This document shows positions 63,037 to 64,000 of a stretch of DNA of 64,000 bases, one piece after another (positions within the stretch are counted from its first letter, which is position 1; each line of letters opens with the position of its first letter). The stretch comes from Dendrobium chrysotoxum (lineage: Eukaryota > Streptophyta > Magnoliopsida > Asparagales > Orchidaceae): assembly GCA_019925795.1 (NCBI GenBank), contig CM034313.1:83173663-83237662 (forward strand), given 5' to 3'. The position numbers were made by a program, and so were the translations under genes. Below the pieces are notes generated by a model. That model had not been told where the DNA came from. It worked only from the letters and a program-made list of their open reading frames with translations, and made no database searches.

Positions 63037-63314
63037 CACAACCTTCTATGCTTTATCCCACTCCTCCTCGTAATAAACTTCTTCGATGTTGACAACATGT
63101 AAAACTAAAGTAGCATTTCTTTATTTGCTCGGGAAAAATATATATCTCTAGGTCATACTCAAACTCTCAAACAAGCATACGGATTCTCCCTTGGAAATCA
63201 AGATTCTCGTATCTCAAACTTGAATAAGAATCGTTAACAAGGGAATAAATCGGAGAGCTTTACCATGGCTTCAATGGATTCGAACTGGCCGGGTATGATC
63301 CAGAACTGGTACAT
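32706..63314 (-). CDS. GID8: GID8-like protein (LisH-CTLH-CRA), six exons over 30.6 kb
   Basis: Join on the minus strand: 63314-63264, 62911-62752, 62651-62545, 49749-49618, 49411-49255, 32827-32706. All five introns are GT-AG and the frame stays open for 242 codons plus TGA (226 if the ATG at 63266 is used). Counting from the inner ATG, the protein has a LisH motif at about 25-57, CTLH at about 63-120 and CRA to about 215. Signature stretches include TREEWEKKL, MNKLVMNFLVTEGY, EEALEFAQEELAPRGEEN and TASEVNAAILTSQSHEK. GID8 (TWA1 in animals) is the scaffold of the multi-subunit CTLH/GID E3 ubiquitin ligase in cytosol and nucleus. Length fits plant homologues. Introns 3 (12.8 kb) and 5 (16.4 kb) hold transposons; none breaks an exon, so the gene looks functional. 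Confidence 0.93.
32828..33589 (-). other. GID8 intron 5, left part
   Basis: Intronic; no repeat or exon recognised. Confidence 0.4.
33590..34740 (+). mobile_element. RTE-type LINE 5' remnant (endonuclease and linker)
   Basis: Plus-strand pieces in shifting frames match the part of plant RTE proteins upstream of the reverse transcriptase. Around 33600-33660 an endonuclease stretch reads YVGDFN. At about 34550-34620 there is an A/K-rich linker with AKKLV. At about 34670-34735 the reading is IKFRCIRNKATRILVKYEDI. Multiple stops and frameshifts. A MITE (33697-33813) sits inside it. Antisense to the GID8 gene. Found by eye; ends approximate. Confidence 0.5.
33697..33813. mobile_element. MITE, GCTTCGTTTGGGA family, best preserved copy
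   Basis: Left GATTTTGTTTGGGACAGC and right TTATCCCAAACGAAGCC are inverted repeats. TTA at 33694-33696 and 33814-33816 is a perfect 3-bp target duplication. 117 bp, with an internal foldback (AAAAAATTTTTATTC / CAAAAAATTTTTG). Fits a Tourist-like PIF/Harbinger MITE. Confidence 0.85.
34741..36045. other. GID8 intron 5, AT-rich stretch
   Basis: No exon recognised. May include further decayed LINE sequence up to about 35060. The paired open frames at 35559-35846 on both strands have no recognisable content. Confidence 0.4.
36046..36549. repeat. Local tandem duplication, two copies
   Basis: Copy A (36046-36280) and copy B (36281-36549) both run from CATTGTTATCGACAAGATG to AATTAGACTAGCCTACAT. Both include GACAGACCCATGGGCAAG and TTGATAAAAAAGGAA. 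B has about 34 extra bases near its right end. Clearly similar but with many substitutions, so not recent. Confidence 0.85.
36550..38459. other. GID8 intron 5, unassigned sequence
   Basis: Moderately complex sequence with no exon or known domain. A patch of repeated CAATxxTGCTT..AACCTC text lies near 37320-37640 and may be an old repeat. Confidence 0.4.
38460..40268 (+). repeat. 5' LTR of the chromovirus
   Basis: Runs from TGATGAGGACATCC to GTCCTGCATCA. Contains a TATA-like TATTTAAAGG (about 38662-38671), a very C-rich pyrimidine block (about 38820-39030), and in its last third a 106-codon open frame (39572-39892). Long for a chromovirus LTR. Confidence 0.92.
39572..39892 (+). other. 106-codon open frame inside the 5' LTR
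   Basis: Starts ATGGAAGTGCCC and encodes an acidic/charged polypeptide with DDNVDILRSPFFDVGFDY and GRWAIRGRFIAAS. No family recognised. In the 3' LTR the same frame begins at 46441 but a 1-bp loss near 46516 shifts it. It may be chance coding in the LTR/leader, or a small extra protein of this family. The shared ATG and composition are the only support. Confidence 0.3.
40271..40288 (+). other. Primer binding site of the chromovirus
   Basis: TGGTATCAGAGCATGGTT two bases after the 5' LTR. The first 12 bases are the exact complement of the 3' end of plant initiator tRNA-Met, the usual primer of chromoviruses. Confidence 0.9.
40634..44119 (+). CDS. gag-pol: Chromovirus Gag-Pol, truncated by frameshift at integrase
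   Basis: 1161 codons. Gag at about 95-265; zinc knuckle C334, C337, H342, C347; aspartic protease DSGS at 439-442; reverse transcriptase about 640-830 with YFDD at 788-791; RNase H about 930-1045 with D936, E973, D998 and D1041. The start of integrase follows, with zinc-binding His at 1120 and 1127. The frame then leaves the integrase reading near 44077 through a 1-bp loss and stops at 44119. Gag, protease, RT and RNase H are intact. The start ATG follows a 350-bp leader after the PBS. No stop separates gag from pol. Confidence 0.92.
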   Translation: MDPEQLGRTLDLLVGQMSAISQQLKENQADLAEFRRTTTDRLDTIEHGRTHPIPYTPSRPPSMYGNEPFMDEGHTRAPHRVPHHRQEHHHDPDLPLMKNIKVDAPTFDGTLDPQLFLDWIKGMDSFFRWYDISEARKVSFASMKLIGRASQFWSNLESLRESRNEYPITDWLSMKRELKQKYLPPSYFPRLLDRWHRLTQGSKPVKDYIASFDDFLIRCKGETSTTPAQILSMFRTGLREDLRNELFARNVTTLESAHSLVLDLEESRSQHSNRHHDPRPSYRPSGSSTPHSSTTRPTPGSSTRPPTGSPAPRPDFRSKPPTPDGPRSSPGTKCFRCQGYGHIASQCSSPYKVSIIEEITEEDPEPEVDQVHQVEEEGDFFEEDEDTAVLHCLQKLDTSPIYVVRCALSHPVTSDDWRRTSIFHTYTKIKDKNCKVIVDSGSCINAVSSSMVSKLGLSAVPHPSPYKVAWVNSTALEVKERSLVPISFATYKENVWCDVLIMDVGQILLGRPWIFDNDVHIYGRSNTCVFEHAGKKIKLVPSQPRVKEEPKPHPLKSKKGQNLVTAKVLDSEVTRGAPLYALVGREIPTESDDPIPQEVQPILGQFADVFPDDLPDQLPPLRDIQHAIDLVPGASLPNLPHYRMNPTEHAELKKQVDELLQRGFIKESLSPCAVPTLLTPKKDGSWRMCVDNRAINKITVKYRFPIPRLDDMLDMMTGATLFSKIDLKSGYHQIRIRPGDEWKTAFKTKDGLYEWMVMPFGLSNAPSTFMRIMTQVLRPFMGKFVIVYFDDILIYSHSVEQHLDHLKQVCSVLRKEQLYANPKKCTFLVDRVIFLGFIVSARGVSADPEKVKAIVEWPLPQNIREVRSFHGLATFYRRFIRNFSTIVSPITDCLKKGDFHWTPAATRAFEDIKKRMVEAPVMRLPDFSKVFEVTCDASGVGIGGVLSQEGHPIAYFSEKLNDIRQRYSTYDKEFYAVIQSLRYWRHYLLPQEFVIFSDHEALRYINSQNKLNARHGRWVEFLQEYTYTLRHKAGVENKAADALSRRMMTTTELRAEVVGFDQIRKDYLDCPDFKETYSLLSTGSTRLVDDFLLEDGYLFKAQKLCVPSTSLRDFLVWKLHAGGLAGHFGRDKTIESVEYRFFWPSLKRMLVDWLAGVTRVS
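44080..44553 (+). pseudogene. Chromovirus integrase core, ends at a nonsense codon
   Basis: Continues the integrase in another frame from the zinc-finger CHTC motif (about 44100) through the catalytic core: Asp in SMDFILGLP, Asp in the SDRD stretch, and Glu in GQTEVVNR. An in-frame TGA at 44551-44553 falls where homologues have Trp, and integrase sequence plainly continues after it (AYNNSINRTTGLSP). Confidence 0.85.
44554..45412 (+). pseudogene. Chromovirus integrase C-terminus with chromodomain, runs into the 3' LTR
   Basis: After the nonsense codon the integrase continues to about 44700, then shifts frame. The frame from 44714 has 232 codons, with a GPY/F module (residues 33-80, FEVGDSVMVRI and GPFKIL) and a chromodomain (138-188, RYLIRWKGKPESEDTWL). 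Chromodomains bind histone marks and guide integration. The last 27 codons are encoded by the 3' LTR (45331-45412), as in some chromovirus lineages. Confidence 0.85.
45331..47136 (+). repeat. 3' LTR of the chromovirus
   Basis: Preceded by a purine-rich GGGAGAA (45324-45330) as polypurine tract. Starts TGATGAGGAC and ends CTGCATCA, followed by the target duplication CCTTG. Confidence 0.92.
47137..49254. other. GID8 intron 5, right part
   Basis: Intronic. A T-rich patch lies at about 47560-47650, a perfect 22-bp palindrome centred on 47843, and a CGTCGTCGT run near 48630. The minus-strand frame 48311-48652 has no recognisable domain. No exon seen. Confidence 0.45.
49255..49411 (-). CDS. GID8: GID8-like gene, exon 5
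   Basis: Acceptor ..TTTCAG before 49411, donor GTGGGT after 49255. Encodes QNFLEELERTVALLAFED, then GELLDLSQRLKTASEVNAA and SQSHEK in the CRA domain, and ends one base into the next codon. Plus-strand frames over this exon are shadows. Confidence 0.93.
49618..49749 (-). CDS. GID8: GID8-like gene, exon 4
   Basis: Acceptor ..ATGCAG, donor GTATAG. 44 codons from ILNTNPHLYFHLQQQKLIEL through EEALEFAQEELAPRGEEN, joining the CTLH and CRA domains. Too short and spliced to appear as a large open frame, but the match to plant GID8 is plain. Confidence 0.93.
49750..50154. other. GID8 intron 3, left end
   Basis: Intronic; nothing recognised. Confidence 0.4.
50155..50545. repeat. TCGA/AATTGA-rich low-complexity block
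   Basis: Dense short words such as CGATCGAG, GATTCGA, AAATCGA and CAATTGAACC repeat irregularly, giving many small palindromes. Resembles a degraded short-period repeat; no unit length could be fixed. Confidence 0.55.
50546..51520. other. GC-richer block in GID8 intron 3, possible LTR remnant
   Basis: Higher GC than the surroundings, with several overlapping open frames on both strands and no domain. TGGCGCCGTGACAACC at 51495-51510 resembles a Tat-type primer binding site, so the block could be a decayed LTR, but no matching second LTR was found nearby. An 11-bp inverted repeat ACAACCCGGCG (51505-51515) / CGCCGGGTTGT (51731-51741) brackets the next 230 bp. Confidence 0.35.
51521..52739. other. 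GID8 intron 3, stretch leading into the hairpin array
   Basis: AT-rich, with weaker and less regular inverted repeats than the next stretch. No gene. Confidence 0.4.
52740..54640. repeat. Array of short hairpins with variable stems and similar loops
   Basis: Many inverted repeats of 6-12 bp stem and 3-9 base loop follow one another. Examples: 52762-52788 (GAAGCTTAGA/TCTAAGCTTC), 52796-52824, 52933-52958, 52980-53004, 53120-53144, 53261-53284, 53734-53755 (CCTACAAC/GTTGTAGG), 53770-53789, 53805-53828, 53999-54018, 54031-54055, 54079-54103 and 54437-54462. Loops are often CCAAAA, CCAA or TCAA. Between about 52796 and 53310 the hairpins lie in modules of about 140 bp (for example 52980, 53120, 53261). 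No coding frame accounts for this. Confidence 0.8.
54641..57046. other. GID8 intron 3, unassigned sequence
   Basis: No exon. A homopolymer C tract lies at about 55371-55394. A stretch at about 56190-56440 has a GGTTCGAGGC B-box-like motif and may be an old SINE-like repeat, not identified. Confidence 0.4.
57047..57250 (-). mobile_element. Possible RTE LINE 3' end fragment
   Basis: An ATC/ATCATC run (57050-57087) followed by CCCTTATCCAAACTATTTGGG and CATGAATAC has the layout of RTE 3' ends in minus orientation (compare 60414-60480). No reverse transcriptase remains. Confidence 0.35.
57251..60413. other. GID8 intron 3, AT-rich unassigned sequence
   Basis: No exon or domain. 58195-58900 has CTTATCCCAACTAT after an ATC run and CACTTCTCCAATCTC twice (about 58650 and 58820), suggesting old repeat sequence that I cannot name. 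Confidence 0.4.
60414..61720 (-). mobile_element. 5'-truncated RTE-type LINE with 17-bp target duplication
   Basis: TCCATGTCATGAACATG occurs at 60397-60413 and again at 61721-61737, directly flanking the element. On the minus strand it starts within the RT domain (a stretch resembling the RTE palm entry near 61590-61715), passes FADD (about 61195-61205) and ends in a TTG-rich tail (plus strand AACAACAACAAAAACATC). Frameshifts break it near 61470 and 60680. It lies in GID8 intron 3 in the same orientation as the gene. Confidence 0.85.
60680..61468 (-). pseudogene. RTE LINE reverse transcriptase fragment
   Basis: 262 codons holding the second half of the RT palm (GLHEGSALSPYLFALVMD, then CMLFADDILLV) and the thumb/connection region (LSVAEMRMLRWMSGFTLRDR). 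Upstream RT is in another frame. The catalytic Asp pair is intact, but the element is truncated and cannot be active. Confidence 0.85.
61738..62544. other. GID8 intron 3, right end
   Basis: AT-rich intronic sequence next to the exon 3 donor. No repeat or gene recognised; the frame at 62108-62323 has no domain. Confidence 0.4.
62545..62651 (-). CDS. GID8: GID8-like gene, exon 3
   Basis: Acceptor ..CTACACAG, donor GTATAC. Completes a Pro codon and reads ELNLATIADRMAVKRAVQSG, then AIEKVIHLNPE, within the CTLH domain. Confidence 0.93.
62752..62911 (-). CDS. GID8: GID8-like gene, exon 2
   Basis: Acceptor ..CTGTGCAG, donor GTATTG. Reads STSKKVITREEWEKKL and MNKLVMNFLVTEGYVDAA up to ESGTE, covering the LisH motif. 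Confidence 0.94.
62967..63034. repeat. (AT)34 microsatellite in GID8 intron 1
   Basis: Uninterrupted AT/TA dinucleotide run. Open frames of repeated Tyr-Ile on both strands are artefacts. Confidence 0.95.
63040..63098 (-). pseudogene. Decayed partial copy of GID8 exon 2 inside intron 1
   Basis: The minus strand reads TTGTCAACATCGAAGAAG and continues ..ATTACGAGGAGGAGTGGGAT, matching the first 50 or so bases of exon 2 (TCAACATCCAAGAAG..ACGAGGGAGGAGTGGGAG). One base is lost, which shifts the frame, and the AG acceptor is gone. It lies on the far side of the (AT)34 run from the real exon. Confidence 0.8.
63264..63314 (-). CDS. GID8: GID8-like gene, exon 1 coding part
   Basis: From ATG at 63314: MYQFWIIPGQFESIEA, then Met at 63266, followed at once by donor GTAAAG at 63263. 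The last three exon bases are therefore themselves an ATG, and translation could start at either. The upstream ATG is in frame with no stop between, and gives 242 rather than 226 residues. Plant homologues of both lengths exist as far as I recall; I prefer the longer one with moderate confidence. Confidence 0.75.
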
Positions 63315-63337
63315 CACCTATCCTGGCCAGAGACCAT
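63314..63337 (-). promoter_or_regulatory. Upstream ORF of seven codons overlapping the GID8 start
   Basis: The minus strand reads ATG GTC TCT GGC CAG GAT AGG TGA, and its TGA overlaps the next ATG as TGATG. Such an overlap can couple termination to reinitiation at the GID8 start codon. The first ATG sits in a good context (CCGCCATGG). Confidence 0.55.
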
Positions 63338-64000
63338 GGCGGTCGAGAGAGAATAGTCTCCTCTGTTGCAGAGAAATTGGTGATTTGAGGTCGGATCAAA
63401 AACGAAGAAACTCATTGAAATTATGCAGATAAACCCTAGAAAGAAAAGTTTTTTATTTTTTATTTTTTATTTTTCCGGCCAACCCTGCAAGAAAAGAGAT
63501 CAGATAAACCGGATCAGATCAGTAGGTACAAGGGGTGCCGCGCGTACCGGAATGCCATTTGCCAAGCGCACGGGGAGCGCTGGATCGCATGGATCATAAC
63601 ATCGGTGCAGAATTTCTGAATAGAAGCGTCGAAGGGTCTGGTTAGCTCAAAGTGGGATTCAATTAAAGCGATTAAATAAGTTCTGTGAGGAAAATTATTT
63701 GATATGATTTGTTGAGTCCAATTAGATTTGACAGAGTTATCATACATATCTTCAAAAATTTGAGAGAATTTTAAACATATATTTTTAATATGATTTAAAT
63801 ATTAGAATAATCTATAAATATTAAATATTAAATGTATAAATATATAAGAATTTCATGATATATATATATATATCCCTCTAAATTTTAATAAATTCTTTTG
63901 AGTAGTATCTAAGAATTTAAAATTTTATATGATTATGACATCTTATTGCAATTGTTCAAACTAAATCAAATTTAATTAGGTTAATTAAATCATAATTAAA
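63338..64000 (-). other. 5' leader and upstream region of the GID8-like gene
   Basis: The leader runs back to about 63430. Upstream is a T-rich patch (63450-63475), a GC-richer patch (63530-63590) and AT-rich sequence with a TA run near 63855-63870. No TATA box chosen with confidence. The frame at 63514-63747 has no recognisable content. Confidence 0.4.

Noticed and set aside
62862..63102. Tyr-Ile repeat frames on both strands
   Set aside because: Translation of the (AT)34 microsatellite; the minus-strand start overlaps the decayed exon 2 copy, which is reported separately.

Overview
The window is nuclear DNA from a flowering plant, probably a monocot. The evidence is split genes with GT-AG introns, plant-type transposable elements of nearly every class, and an uninterrupted methyltransferase gene that is very GC-rich, as in many monocot genes. 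Species cannot be read from the sequence. Host coding DNA is only about 1.7 kb of 64 kb. No rRNA, tRNA, CRISPR or prokaryotic feature was seen.

Three host genes are supported. (1) At 2191-2247, minus strand, is the first coding exon of a secretory carrier-associated membrane protein (SCAMP); the rest of that gene lies off the left edge. (2) At 16552-17436, plus strand, is an intronless two-helix membrane SAM-dependent methyltransferase; an in-frame upstream ATG at 16405 makes its start uncertain. (3) At 63314-32706, minus strand, is a complete six-exon GID8-like gene (LisH-CTLH-CRA, scaffold of the CTLH/GID E3 ubiquitin ligase). It codes for 242 aa (226 aa from the internal ATG) but is spread over 30.6 kb because introns 3 and 5 are 12.8 and 16.4 kb.

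Layout. 1-2.6 kb: SCAMP 5' end with an old LINE remnant in its intron. 2.6-5.1 kb: a TIR element, three tRNA-like SINE copies and a CT/TA microsatellite. 5.8-9.3 kb: nested, decayed LTRs. 9.387-15.955 kb: a very young, complete non-autonomous Ty3-type element that carries only gag (TR-GAG type), with 1043-bp LTRs, TSD CTATT and internal tandem repeats. 16.1-17.5 kb: methyltransferase gene. 18.5-25.5 kb: hAT fragment, two solo LTRs of the TR-GAG family (one nested in a TIR element) and several foldback MITEs. 26.5-28.3 kb: MITEs, one split by a LINE. 29.189-32.061 kb: a CACTA element just downstream of GID8. 32.7-63.3 kb: GID8. Its intron 5 holds a LINE 5' remnant, a local tandem duplication and a complete but broken chromovirus (38.460-47.136 kb, 1.8-kb LTRs, TSD CCTTG). 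Its intron 3 holds an unusual array of short hairpins (about 52.7-54.6 kb) and a LINE with a 17-bp TSD. Its intron 1 holds a decayed partial copy of exon 2 beside an (AT)34 run.

The most unusual signal is the hairpin array in GID8 intron 3. Dozens of short inverted repeats share a similar CCAAA-type loop while their stems change. In places they sit in modules of about 140 bp whose two arms change together.
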